DNA from: Planctomycetota bacterium
GTDB taxonomy: Bacteria > Planctomycetota > UBA1135
DNA length: 64,000 nucleotides
Direction: 5' to 3'
NCBI GenBank assembly: GCA_021776925.1
Contig: JAJFFB010000101.1
Span: 1 to 64,000, forward strand
A model generated the notes under the pieces. That model was not told where the DNA came from and did not search any database. It was given only the letters and a program-made list of their open reading frames with translations. This document shows, in pieces, positions 1-8,374 of this stretch. Position 1 is the first letter of the stretch. Each line of letters begins with the position of its first letter. The position numbers and the translations under genes are program-made.

Positions 1-2143
1 AGAAATTAGCAAAACGCTCTGCCTCAACCCGAATTTTTGAACCTTCAGGAGCTGTCTCAAGCATTTCCTGAATGAGCGGAAGCCCCTCTTCATACTGCGC
101 AGTCTCGTAGTAGTAGCGAGATGCCATGTAAAGGCAGGTCAACCGAGCTTGATTCCCTTCAGGCAAGCCCTTCGAACTATCCAGAACAGTCTCGAAGACT
201 TCCCCAGCCTCGTCGAATCGTCTGGCAAGCGTGAGTACCATCCCTTTGTTGCTCAGAATCCCAATTACCTTGGGATGGGAAGCGCCGTAGGCGTCCAGGT
301 AACCCTTGCCCGCCATAGAAAGAAGTTCAAGCGCATCCTGGAGCTTGCCCTGCGTTGCCAAAATAGTAGCCAGATTCGACGCAGTCGCCATTGTCGCCAG
401 GTCTCCACTTGGCAAGACTTCGCGCCTTCCTTTCAATGCTGCTTTAAATAGGGCTTCGGCTTCATCAACCTTTCCAATTATCAATAAGGCTCCAGCCAAG
501 TCGTTCTGCGACTCAAAAAAACTGGCGTTGAGGCCCGTCGAGTTCTGCTGCCGTTTGTCCAAGACCAGGCGGTGAAGAGCTATTGCGTCTTCGCTTCTCC
601 CCATTTTAGAAAGAGCGTTCGCCTTTCGTGAGAAGGCACCCAAAGCTTCTTCTGAGTCAGGCCCGAACTCTCCTTCCAAAGTCGAAGCGGCCCTTTCGAG
701 TAGCTGGCTTGCCTTGTTAAATAGCTCGAATCCAAAATAGGCGTTGGCAATCGCCATTTGGGCCATGGCTTCGTCAACGGGCTCCATTCTGGCCGCTTGA
801 AGTCGTCCGGACATGGAATCCAAAAATGTAGGAAAACCGACTGCGGCAAATTCAGAGTCCGCCATTGCGGAATCAAGAAAGGCAAGAACTCGCGATTTCC
901 GTTCTGCGGTCTCCACTGCTTCTGCCTTGGCGATCCACACCTGGACCAGGAGGAGGGTGATCACGGTGACGGAGGCGGCGCCGAGGGCGCTGACCGAGGT
1001 CCAGACCGGGTGGCGGCGCATCCATTTGCTGGCGCGTTGCAGGGGGCTGGGGGGTTGCGCGAGGATCGCTTGGTCGGCGAGGAAGCGGCCCAGGTCGGCG
1101 GCCAGGTCGGCCATCGAGGCGTAGCGCCGGTCGGGGTGCTTTTCGAGGCACTTGTGGCAGATGACGGCGAGGTCGCGCGGGGTGCGGCTGCGCAGCTTGC
1201 GTGGGTCGGGCGGCTCCTCGACGACGATTTTTTGGAACACCTGCTGTGAAGTGTCGCCATCGAAGGCGCGGATCAGGGCCAGGGCTTCATAGAGCGTGGC
1301 GCCGAGACTGAAGATGTCGGTGCGGTGATCGAGGCCCATGCGTTTCGACAGGGCCTGCTCGGGACTCATGTAGAAGGGCGTGCCGAGGAATTCACCGGAG
1401 CGGGACAAGCCGAGGTCGTCCTGGATCTGGGCAAGGCCGAAGTCGGTGACCTTGGGCAGGTCGTCGCCTCCGATCAGCAGGTTGCTCGGCTTGATGTCGC
1501 GGTGCACGACCCCATTGGCGTGGGCGTGTTCCAAGGCCTCGGCCACTTGCTGGAATAAGCGGGCCACACTGTGGTAATAACCCGGCGCAAGTTCCACCTT
1601 GTCTCGTTGTTGCGCCAGGCTGTCGGCGAGGGTGAATCCGCCCGCAACCAGCTCCTGCGCGATCCAGTGGATTCCTTCGTATTCGCCCACGCCATAGGTC
1701 TGCACAATGCCATGGTGCTGCAGACGTCCGCCTGCTTCGGCCTCACGCTGAAAACGTTGCAGGGAAACCGGACTGAAGCTGAATTGCGGTTTCAACAATT
1801 TCAGGGCGACGCGCCGCTTTAGGCTGAGCTGCTCTGCCTCCCAGACGTCGCCGACCCCGCCCCCGCCAAGCCGCTGAATGAGTTGAAAATCGCCGATGAC
1901 CTGTCCTTCCTCAAAGCGTGAAGTGGCATCCTCGACGGCCTCTTGCAATTCCAGATAATCCGTGATCATGCGGCGCAGCTCCTCGCGGATTTCTTCAGGG
2001 TGCTGGGCGAGGAAAACCCCGATCTCGGGCTTCAGTCCAGCGCGGAACTGCTGCTGCCACGATTCGAAGGCATGATCTACGGGAGACGAGGGCGAAGGGT
2101 CTTTCATTTCATGGTTGGAAAGGACTGGGTCGCGTGGATTCAT
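1..2143 (-). CDS. Ser/Thr protein kinase with single TM segment and TPR-rich C-terminus (3' end outside window)
   Basis: The reverse strand is open from an ATG at 2143 to the window edge, giving about 714 residues. An acidic N-terminal region of about 80 residues precedes a complete Hanks-type kinase domain: glycine loop GGGGVG near residues 93-98, VALK lysine near 115, HRDIKPSN near 214-221, DFG near 234-236 and GTPFYMSPE near 254-262. All catalytic residues are present, so it should be active. A hydrophobic segment near 382-404 predicts one membrane crossing. It is followed by TPR-like helical pairs running off the edge, probably outside the membrane and suited to protein binding or sensing. 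This architecture is common in planctomycetes and related bacteria. The gene diverges from the next one across 74 bp. A second ATG at codon 13 is an alternative start. The substrate is unknown. Confidence 0.9.
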   Translation of the reverse strand, partial: MNPRDPVLSNHEMKDPSPSSPVDHAFESWQQQFRAGLKPEIGVFLAQHPEEIREELRRMITDYLELQEAVEDATSRFEEGQVIGDFQLIQRLGGGGVGDVWEAEQLSLKRRVALKLLKPQFSFSPVSLQRFQREAEAGGRLQHHGIVQTYGVGEYEGIHWIAQELVAGGFTLADSLAQQRDKVELAPGYYHSVARLFQQVAEALEHAHANGVVHRDIKPSNLLIGGDDLPKVTDFGLAQIQDDLGLSRSGEFLGTPFYMSPEQALSKRMGLDHRTDIFSLGATLYEALALIRAFDGDTSQQVFQKIVVEEPPDPRKLRSRTPRDLAVICHKCLEKHPDRRYASMADLAADLGRFLADQAILAQPPSPLQRASKWMRRHPVWTSVSALGAASVTVITLLLVQVWIAKAEAVETAERKSRVLAFLDSAMADSEFAAVGFPTFLDSMSGRLQAARMEPVDEAMAQMAIANAYFGFELFNKASQLLERAASTLEGEFGPDSEEALGAFSRKANALSKMGRSEDAIALHRLVLDKRQQNSTGLNASFFESQNDLAGALLIIGKVDEAEALFKAALKGRREVLPSGDLATMATASNLATILATQGKLQDALELLSMAGKGYLDAYGASHPKVIGILSNKGMVLTLARRFDEAGEVFETVLDSSKGLPEGNQARLTCLYMASRYYYETAQYEEGLPLIQEMLETAPEGSKIRVEAERFANF

Positions 2144-2217
2144 CCTAGCCACCCGGGGTTCGCTGCCAACCCCGATGCCGCTTCCACGGTGGCAGGGGGC
2201 AGGTAGACTCCGCCCCC

Positions 2218-3405
2218 ATGGCACGGATTCTGGTGATGGGGGCGGGCATGGTGGGCAGCGCGATGGTCCTGGATCTGGCGCAACGGCATGTGGTGACGGC
2301 GACCGACCTCGACCGCGAGGCGCTCGATCGCCTGGCCACCGCGACGGCTGGGCGGGTGGCCGATGCGGCTTCCGCGGGTGGAGAAAAGAGCAGCGCGCCG
2401 ATCGCCACCCAGGTCTTGGACTGCAGCGACTCGGGCGCGGTCACCGCTGCGATCGCCGATATGGACCTGGTGGTGTGCGCGGTGCCGGGCGCTCTCGGTT
2501 TTCGTACCTTGCGCACCCTGATCGAAGCGGGCAAAAACGTCGCCGATATTTCGTTCTTCCCGGAGGAGGCGCTCGACCTCGACGCCATGGCGCGCGAACG
2601 CGACGTCACCGTGGTCACCGACATCGGCGTGGCGCCCGGACTCGACAATCTGATCCTCGGTCACCACGACGCAAGCATGCAAGTGCAACGCTTCGAGTGC
2701 CTGGTCGGCGGTCTGCCGGTGCAACGCGACCTGCCCTTTCAATACAAAGCGCCCTTCTCCCCCGCCGACGTGGTCGAGGAGTACCTGCGCCCCGCGCGCC
2801 TGGTTGAAAACGGCCGCGAGGTCGTCAAAGCGGCGTTGTCCGAACCCGAGTGGGTCGAGTTCGACGGCATCGGCACGCTCGAGGCCTTCAACACCGACGG
2901 CCTGCGCTCGCTGATCCGCACCATGGCGCACGTCCCCGACATGCGTGAAAAGACGCTGCGCTACCCCGGCCACCGCGATCTGATGCTCGCTCTGCGTGAG
3001 AGCGGTTTCCTGTCGGACCAGGCGATCGAAGCCGGCGGCACCACGCTCAGCCCGCGCGCCTTCACCTCCGCCCTCCTTTTTGACCAGTGGAAGCTACAGC
3101 CGGGCGAAGAGGAACTCACGGTCATGCGCGTGACCGTTCAGGGCACCGAAAAGGGCCGCCCACGGCGCCACGTCTGGAACCTCGACGATCGCACCGACCC
3201 CGCCACCGGCACTTCGTCGATGGCGCGCACCACCGGCTACACCTGCACGGCGATGGCCGAGTGCATCCTTGACGGAGCCTGGGCGCGGCCCGGAGTTTCT
3301 CCTGGCGAGATCGTCGGCCGCGAAGCCGGCCTGTTCGAGCGCGTGCGCGCACATCTGGCCGCACGCGGAGTGAATCTGGACCATCAGGTCGAAGACCTGG
3401 ACTGA
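2218..3405 (+). CDS. Saccharopine dehydrogenase-family oxidoreductase
   Basis: A 395-residue protein with an N-terminal Rossmann fold (GAGMVG near residues 8-13) and the layout of the saccharopine reductase / lysine 6-dehydrogenase group: NAD(P) domain, central substrate domain with the stretch around DIGVAPGLDN, and a return to the Rossmann fold. Family members act on the amine end of lysine-derived substrates, but the exact substrate cannot be read here and many relatives are unassigned. No other lysine gene is nearby, so a role in lysine breakdown is only a suggestion. The ATG lies within a C-rich stretch preceded by a purine-rich GGGGCAGG that may serve as ribosome binding site. The gene stands alone between two minus-strand units. 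Confidence 0.8.
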   Translation: MARILVMGAGMVGSAMVLDLAQRHVVTATDLDREALDRLATATAGRVADAASAGGEKSSAPIATQVLDCSDSGAVTAAIADMDLVVCAVPGALGFRTLRTLIEAGKNVADISFFPEEALDLDAMARERDVTVVTDIGVAPGLDNLILGHHDASMQVQRFECLVGGLPVQRDLPFQYKAPFSPADVVEEYLRPARLVENGREVVKAALSEPEWVEFDGIGTLEAFNTDGLRSLIRTMAHVPDMREKTLRYPGHRDLMLALRESGFLSDQAIEAGGTTLSPRAFTSALLFDQWKLQPGEEELTVMRVTVQGTEKGRPRRHVWNLDDRTDPATGTSSMARTTGYTCTAMAECILDGAWARPGVSPGEIVGREAGLFERVRAHLAARGVNLDHQVEDLD

Positions 3406-3423
3406 GCGGCCGCCGCGGGCCCT

Positions 3424-3810
3424 TTAGGAATCGCTTTCTGAATGCAGGGCGATGCGGTTGCCCTCGCTGTCGAGCACGATGGCGCGGAAACCGTGCGGTC
3501 CGATGGGGTGCACGTCTTGCTGCACCTCGCCGCCGTTTTCACCAACCTTGGCCACCGCGTCGCGGATGCGTCCGTCGACGTTCATGTAGAGCAGAATGCC
3601 TTTGTCGGCGGTGACTTCACCGGGGTTGGGAATCAGGCAGCCACCATTGCCCTCATCGTGATCGAGCACGGCGAAGGCGAAGCCATCGAAATCCTCTTTG
3701 GAAATGCCGATGGCGAGAACCGCGGCGTAGAAGTCACGCGCACGGTCGAGTTCCACGACCGGAATGTCGAACCAGACCGCGCGGTTGTGAAGAGTATTGA
3801 GTTCAGTCAT
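3424..3810 (-). CDS. VOC (glyoxalase/bleomycin-resistance) family protein
   Basis: A 128-residue protein with the paired beta-alpha-beta-beta-beta pattern of the vicinal oxygen chelate fold: WFDIPVVELDRARDFYAAVL at the start and a second module ending with DSEGNRIALHS. Family members are lyases, dioxygenases or binding proteins; this small single-domain type is usually not assigned a reaction. Its ATG overlaps the stop of the dioxygenase gene upstream (ATGACTGA), so the two are translationally coupled and end a three-gene operon. The sequence GNGGCLI replaces the usual metal-ligand region, so whether a metal is bound is unclear. Confidence 0.85.
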   Translation of the reverse strand: MTELNTLHNRAVWFDIPVVELDRARDFYAAVLAIGISKEDFDGFAFAVLDHDEGNGGCLIPNPGEVTADKGILLYMNVDGRIRDAVAKVGENGGEVQQDVHPIGPHGFRAIVLDSEGNRIALHSESDS

Positions 3811-4567
3811 CTGAGGATGGTGGTGGGAAGGGGAAGGAATGCAGACTAGCAGCCGCGTCTTGTTCATCGGCAGGAAAGGCCGGGCTGTCCCGCGGCACGT
3901 AGGAACACTGCAACACGCGGCGCGGCGCGCGGCTGTCGTTGCGCCCGCCGCGGTGCCACAGGTGTCCATTGAAGACCAACACGCTTCCCGCCGCAGCCAG
4001 GACAACCTCTTCTTGTGGATGGCTGCTGCTCGGCGCGGCCATCGACCGCGGCGGCGGAATCGGCGAATGGTGACTGCCCGGAACCACCCGGGTGGCGCCA
4101 TTGTCGAGGGTGAAGTCGTCCAGCAACCACAACGCGGTGGCCACCTGGTTGCTCTCGCCCGGTTGGCGCGGCCGCCAGTCGGCGTGCAAACCCCGCAGGC
4201 CGTAGCCGGGCAAGGGATCGCGCGCGTGCAGCGCAGCGATGCGGAAGGGCTGTTGCAGTACATGCGCCACGGCCTCGAGCACGCGCGCCTGGCGGCACAC
4301 CCCAGCAAACAGCGGCGAGGCCGCGAGCAGTCCGCTCACGTGCCGGGTGCCGCTGGCAGCGGTCGGCCTGGAATCGGGCCCAGCGGCCGGTTCGGCATTC
4401 CGCCCGGCAATCGATTCGATCACGGCGCACATGCCGTCCATGACTTCCGCTTCCAGGACCTGCGGCAATATTAGGAAACCCCGTTGATCCAGAGCCGCGC
4501 GTGCGGCGGAACTCAGACCGTCATCCCGCACTCCGCACCGGCGCAGTGCGGCAGCAAAATCAAGCAC
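3803..4567 (-). CDS. Phytanoyl-CoA dioxygenase (PhyH)-like Fe(II)/2-oxoglutarate oxygenase
   Basis: A 254-residue protein beginning with GTG at 4567. That start overlaps the last codons of the upstream gene; an earlier in-frame ATG would lie deep inside that gene. The 2-His-1-carboxylate iron site is complete: H128 and D130 in GLHADW, and H205 in LWHRGG, with a following Arg region for 2-oxoglutarate. It has the FLILPQVL opening typical of PhyH proteins. The family hydroxylates or halogenates diverse small molecules, and the substrate is not evident here. The last 20 residues are Ser/Pro-rich and overlap the start of the VOC gene. Coupling to a VOC protein suggests both act on the same metabolite. 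Confidence 0.85.
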   Translation of the reverse strand: MLDFAAALRRCGVRDDGLSSAARAALDQRGFLILPQVLEAEVMDGMCAVIESIAGRNAEPAAGPDSRPTAASGTRHVSGLLAASPLFAGVCRQARVLEAVAHVLQQPFRIAALHARDPLPGYGLRGLHADWRPRQPGESNQVATALWLLDDFTLDNGATRVVPGSHHSPIPPPRSMAAPSSSHPQEEVVLAAAGSVLVFNGHLWHRGGRNDSRAPRRVLQCSYVPRDSPAFPADEQDAAASLHSFPFPPPSSDD

Positions 4568-4880
4568 CGTACTTGTCGACCAGCTGCATGAAGCGCGCCA
4601 CGGCTTCGCGGCCGTAGAGCGGTTGACGGTGCTGGTTGCCGTGGGCGAAAGCACGCCCCGGTTTGAACCCGGCGACGTTCAGCAGACGCCGCATGAGTCG
4701 CAGTTCACTTGCCGACCGCGCAACCAAACGCACTTCTTCACCCTTCTTGTAGCGGCTCCAACCGTCGTATTCGATGCGGTCGGGATCCTGCCTCCGTACG
4801 TAACCGTTGCGCTGAAAGAAGGCCGCCAGCTGTCGTGCTGCTGCGGCACGCTGGGATGGATTCGCTTTGCGTGGTGCCAA
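4560..4880 (-). CDS. Small basic protein of unknown function, first gene of dioxygenase operon
   Basis: A 106-residue, strongly basic soluble protein without signal peptide or membrane segment. The N-terminal half is helical and Lys/Arg/Ala-rich (MAPRKANPSQRAAAARQL). The middle holds a conserved-looking motif, YDGWSRYKKGEEVRLVARS, and the end holds RQPLYGREAVARFMQL. I do not recognise a family with certainty; the charge and short size would allow nucleic acid binding. Its TGA overlaps the GTG of the PhyH-like gene, so the three genes 4880-3424 form one operon. The codon pattern resembles its neighbours. Confidence 0.7.
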   Translation of the reverse strand: MAPRKANPSQRAAAARQLAAFFQRNGYVRRQDPDRIEYDGWSRYKKGEEVRLVARSASELRLMRRLLNVAGFKPGRAFAHGNQHRQPLYGREAVARFMQLVDKYGA

Positions 4881-5091
4881 GAGTCAGGATGATTGGGGGA
4901 AAGACCCGAGTGTAACCAAGTTCTCACTCGGCGTGACCGCTGCCACGCAAGCGCTGCTTTTCCACCCCCCCTCAATCCTGGAACGTGAACCCTCGAGGTT
5001 GGAACATGAGAAAAGCAAACCAAAAAGGGAGATCGTTGCCGCCCTGTTACAAAGCGGGACTGCTGTGGCTGATAGAAATGGAACCAGGAAG
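4881..5091. other. Divergent intergenic region with a small hairpin
   Basis: These 211 bases separate the minus-strand dioxygenase operon from the plus-strand lectin gene and must hold both promoters. It contains a 7-bp inverted repeat (CCGAGTG at 4906-4912, CACTCGG at 4925-4931) with a 12-base loop. There is no clear -35/-10 pair. The lectin frame stays open upstream to 4867, but the added residues show no signal sequence, so I treat this part as noncoding. Confidence 0.4.
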
Positions 5092-6615
5092 ATGAATTCG
5101 CTCCTCCTCACCATTGCCCTTTTGGCGCCGGCCTTGCGGCCGCTCCAGGCCGCGCCAGATTCCCAGCAGGTCGGGGCGCAGCAGCCGCTGTTGCTGACGT
5201 GGCAGCAGAATCCGGCCAACGGGCACTGGTACGCGAGCACCCCAGCGATGCGCTGGACCGCCGCAGAACGCGCCGCCCGGCGCATCGGCGGAAACCTTGC
5301 CACGGTACGCAACGAAGACGAAAACCACTGGCTTTACCAGACCTTCTGCCAGGACAGCGTCGCCGGCTGTTGGATCGGCCTGAATGACGCGGCCACCAAC
5401 GGCACCTTTGTGTGGACTGCGGGCGGTTTCGTCCCCTACCAGAACTGGGACGATGCCAACCTCCTCAACACCGCTCCGGACGAGACCTACGTACACATCC
5501 AGGGCGCGCGTCACCCGAACCAGGCCTTCCGCGGCCGCTGGAACGACATCGACGACCTGGGCGGCTGGCTCGGCCTGATGCCGGGGGTGATCGAAATGGC
5601 CAAAAACCCCGATGCCGACGCCGATGGCGTGCTCGATCAAGATGAAATCGCACTCGGGACAAACCCGCTGCAAGCCGACAGCGATGGCGACGGCCTGGAG
5701 GACGGCTGGGAAATTGGATTCCGCCCCAACTTCCTTGGCGCGCGGCTCACCAGCGCCGGCCAGCGCGCGCCGATGGCCACTCCCGAAGCGCTGATGCGCA
5801 TGCACGATCCCTACTGGGTCACCCTCGGCCACCTCGACCCGACCGCCGCCGACAGCGACGGGGACGGCCTCGGCGACGGCTTCGAACTCGGTTTCGGCCG
5901 CCCCGACGGCGACCCCTCCCGCCTGCGATTCAGCCACCCGCTCGACGCCGACAGCGATGATGACGGTCTCACCGACGGCAAGGAAGACCGCAACCACAAC
6001 GGTTTCCTGGACGAAGGCGAGACCGATCCAAGCCGCCGCGACAGCGACGGCGACGGACTAGCCGACGGCCTCGAACTCGGCCTGGTCGAAGCGCACGCCG
6101 ACACCGACCCGGCCTTCTTCCAAGCAGACCTCGATCCGGCGACCACCACCGACCCGCTGCGCGCCGACAGCGACGCGGGGGGGCGCAGCGACGGCGAAGA
6201 AGACCACAACCACGATGGCATGGTGCAACTCGGCGAAGGAGATCCCGCGATCGCCGCCGACGACCGCGTTGTGCTGCGCGGACGCCTCGAAGGCGGGCAT
6301 CTGCGCCTCGAATGCGTCGATCTGCGTCCGGGGTGCGAGCTGGTCCTGCTTTATGCCGTGGTGCGGCCGCAACAGACCCCCGAAGAAGAGGCGGCCAGCG
6401 GCAATCCGACCACCACCGGGTTGGGTCTCAGCCTCGACGTGCACGGAACCGCTGTCAAAATTTTGCGACGCGGAGTGGCCGGAACCCGCACCCAGGTCCT
6501 GGTCAGACTGCCGTCGACCCTGCCCAAAGAGCAGCGACTGCGCCTGCAGGCGGTCGAACTCTATCCGTGGGGCGGACCGCGCAAATCCAACGTCCTGGAA
6601 TTGCACTTGCCATGA
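5092..6615 (+). CDS. Secreted C-type lectin-domain protein with thrombospondin type 3 calcium-binding repeats
   Basis: A 507-residue exported protein. The ATG at 5092 follows AGGAAG and opens a signal peptide (MNSLLLTIALLAPALRPLQA). Residues about 40-165 form a C-type lectin-like domain: WTAAERAARRIGGNLATV, then CWIGLND, then WNDIDD with the two cysteines of CQDSVAGC. Residues about 175-390 are thrombospondin type 3 repeats with many DSDGDGLxDGxE units that bind calcium and form an extended stalk. A C-terminal beta-rich domain of about 110 residues ends the protein. It is probably a cell-surface or secreted carbohydrate-binding protein. It precedes the efflux/importer gene run by 82 bp, so a link to glycan capture is possible but unproven. 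Confidence 0.85.
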   Translation: MNSLLLTIALLAPALRPLQAAPDSQQVGAQQPLLLTWQQNPANGHWYASTPAMRWTAAERAARRIGGNLATVRNEDENHWLYQTFCQDSVAGCWIGLNDAATNGTFVWTAGGFVPYQNWDDANLLNTAPDETYVHIQGARHPNQAFRGRWNDIDDLGGWLGLMPGVIEMAKNPDADADGVLDQDEIALGTNPLQADSDGDGLEDGWEIGFRPNFLGARLTSAGQRAPMATPEALMRMHDPYWVTLGHLDPTAADSDGDGLGDGFELGFGRPDGDPSRLRFSHPLDADSDDDGLTDGKEDRNHNGFLDEGETDPSRRDSDGDGLADGLELGLVEAHADTDPAFFQADLDPATTTDPLRADSDAGGRSDGEEDHNHDGMVQLGEGDPAIAADDRVVLRGRLEGGHLRLECVDLRPGCELVLLYAVVRPQQTPEEEAASGNPTTTGLGLSLDVHGTAVKILRRGVAGTRTQVLVRLPSTLPKEQRLRLQAVELYPWGGPRKSNVLELHLP

Positions 6616-6697
6616 AGGTGGGAATCGCCGCGGATCGGGGCGTGGCGGCAGAAAATACCTGAACGAAAAGGGCTTGGGGGCGTAAAACCGTATTCCC

Positions 6698-8374
6698 ATG
6701 ACCGTCCGCCCCCCCCTTGTCGCGGCGGTGGTTCTGTGCCTGGCCGGTTGCTTGAGCCCTGAAGCCGCCCGCGAGGAAGCCGACGACCAGGTTTATGCCT
6801 TGGTCGCCGAGCGCCGCGCCGAGATTTTCGGCGACGAACTGCCTTTCTCCCTCGAGCCGCCGACCAACAGTCTGCGCCAGCAGGTCCTGCGTAGGGATAT
6901 CTCCGGAATCAAGGATCTCGACCTGCTCACCTGCCTGGTGATCGCCGCGGAAAACAGCCGTGAGTTTCAGAGCGAGAAGGAACGGCTGTATCTGGCCGCC
7001 CTCGACCTGACCCTTGAGCGCTGGCGTTTCGGCTGGCAGTTCAATCTCGGCGGCGGCGCCAGCGCCAACGGCAGTGGCCTCGATGACGGTGCCGCCGGCC
7101 TCGACGGCGACGGCGGCCTGTCACGCCTCTTCGGCAGTGGCGGCCAGCTGGTCACCAACGTCGGCGCCAGTTTGTTCCGCGCGATCAGCAGCGGTGACGG
7201 CTGGGATGCGATCTCGGACATCGGCTTCAGCTTCACCCAGCCGCTGCTACGCGGAGCCGCCCGCGAGGCAGTACTCGAGCCACTCACCCAGGCCGAGCGC
7301 GATCTGGTCTACGCCATGAGGGACTTCGAGTCCTTCCGCCGCGATTTCTCGCTCGACGTCGCGCGCCGCTACTACAACCTGTTGGTGGTGCGCCAGCAGG
7401 TCGCCAACGAACAGCTCAACGTCGACGACCTCGAGGTGCTGTCGGCGCGCAATCAGGCCTTCGCCGAGGCCGGCAAGCTCAACGAGGTCCAGGCCGCGCA
7501 GGCCGCTGAAGAGGTGCTCGACTCGCGCAACCGCGTCATCACCACCGAGGCCAACTTCGCCGCCCAGCTCGATAGCTTCAAACTCTTCCTGGGTCTGCCG
7601 ATCGAGGCGGAACTTGAGCTCGCCAGCGGGATTCTGGAACAACTCGCCCAGCGCGAAGAAGCCCCGGACTTCCACCTGTGGTCCCACCAGGAACTCGTGG
7701 ATTGGGCGCGCAACCACCGCTACGACCTGCTGAACGCCCTCGAACAGCTGGCTGACGCCGACCGGCGCACGCGCATCGCTGCCGATGATCTGCGCGCCGG
7801 ACTCGGTGTGACCACTTCGCTCGGCGCCTCATCCGCCGAGGGGCGGCCGCTCGATTTCAGCCGTGACCGCGCCCCCTGGTCGATCGGGCTCGACCTCGAT
7901 CTTCCGGTCGACCAACTGCCCGAGCGCAACGCCTATCGGCGCAGCCTGATCAATTTCGAAGCGCAACGGCGGTCCTATGAAAACGAGTTCGATGCGGTGC
8001 TGGTCGACATTCGCGACACAATTCGTAACACTTTCTCCACCCGCGAGAGCTACAAGATCCAGCTCAACTCGGTAAGCCTTAACGAGCGCCGGGTACTAGG
8101 CGCCAACATGAACCTCGAAGCCGGACGCGTGGAGACACGCGACGTTACCGAGGCGCAGAGAGCGCTGCTCAACGCGCGCAACCGCGCCGATTCCGAGCTG
8201 GTGGCCCATACCCTGGCCCTGCTCGATCTTTACCGCCAGATGGAGCTATTGACGGTGGACGAAAGCGGTATTTCCGTAGATCATGAGAGGTTGCAGGCAT
8301 TTGCCCCTCCCGCCCCTGCTCCTGACCAGGAGCCCCGACCTGAGCCCTCCGACGAGGAGGAGCCCAAGGAATGA
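6698..8374 (+). CDS. TolC-family outer-membrane efflux lipoprotein
   Basis: A 558-residue protein with a lipoprotein signal (VVLCLAGC, cysteine near residue 23) and two copies of the outer-membrane-efflux helical repeat, including long amphipathic helices such as RDFESFRRDFSLDVARRYYN and the matching stretch around NLEAGRVETRDVTEAQRALL. Such proteins form a trimeric channel across the outer membrane and periplasm. Insertions rich in Gly/Asp follow residue 110. The Pro/Glu-rich C-terminus ends in an ATGA overlap with the membrane-fusion gene. It is the first gene of a packed run extending to 18584. An 8-base C tract lies 12 bases after the start codon. Confidence 0.9.
   Translation: MTVRPPLVAAVVLCLAGCLSPEAAREEADDQVYALVAERRAEIFGDELPFSLEPPTNSLRQQVLRRDISGIKDLDLLTCLVIAAENSREFQSEKERLYLAALDLTLERWRFGWQFNLGGGASANGSGLDDGAAGLDGDGGLSRLFGSGGQLVTNVGASLFRAISSGDGWDAISDIGFSFTQPLLRGAAREAVLEPLTQAERDLVYAMRDFESFRRDFSLDVARRYYNLLVVRQQVANEQLNVDDLEVLSARNQAFAEAGKLNEVQAAQAAEEVLDSRNRVITTEANFAAQLDSFKLFLGLPIEAELELASGILEQLAQREEAPDFHLWSHQELVDWARNHRYDLLNALEQLADADRRTRIAADDLRAGLGVTTSLGASSAEGRPLDFSRDRAPWSIGLDLDLPVDQLPERNAYRRSLINFEAQRRSYENEFDAVLVDIRDTIRNTFSTRESYKIQLNSVSLNERRVLGANMNLEAGRVETRDVTEAQRALLNARNRADSELVAHTLALLDLYRQMELLTVDESGISVDHERLQAFAPPAPAPDQEPRPEPSDEEEPKE

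Noticed and set aside
7453-7717. Toxin/antitoxin-sized frames inside the TolC-like gene on the minus strand
   Set aside because: No family motif, no ribosome binding site, and fully contained within a well-supported gene.
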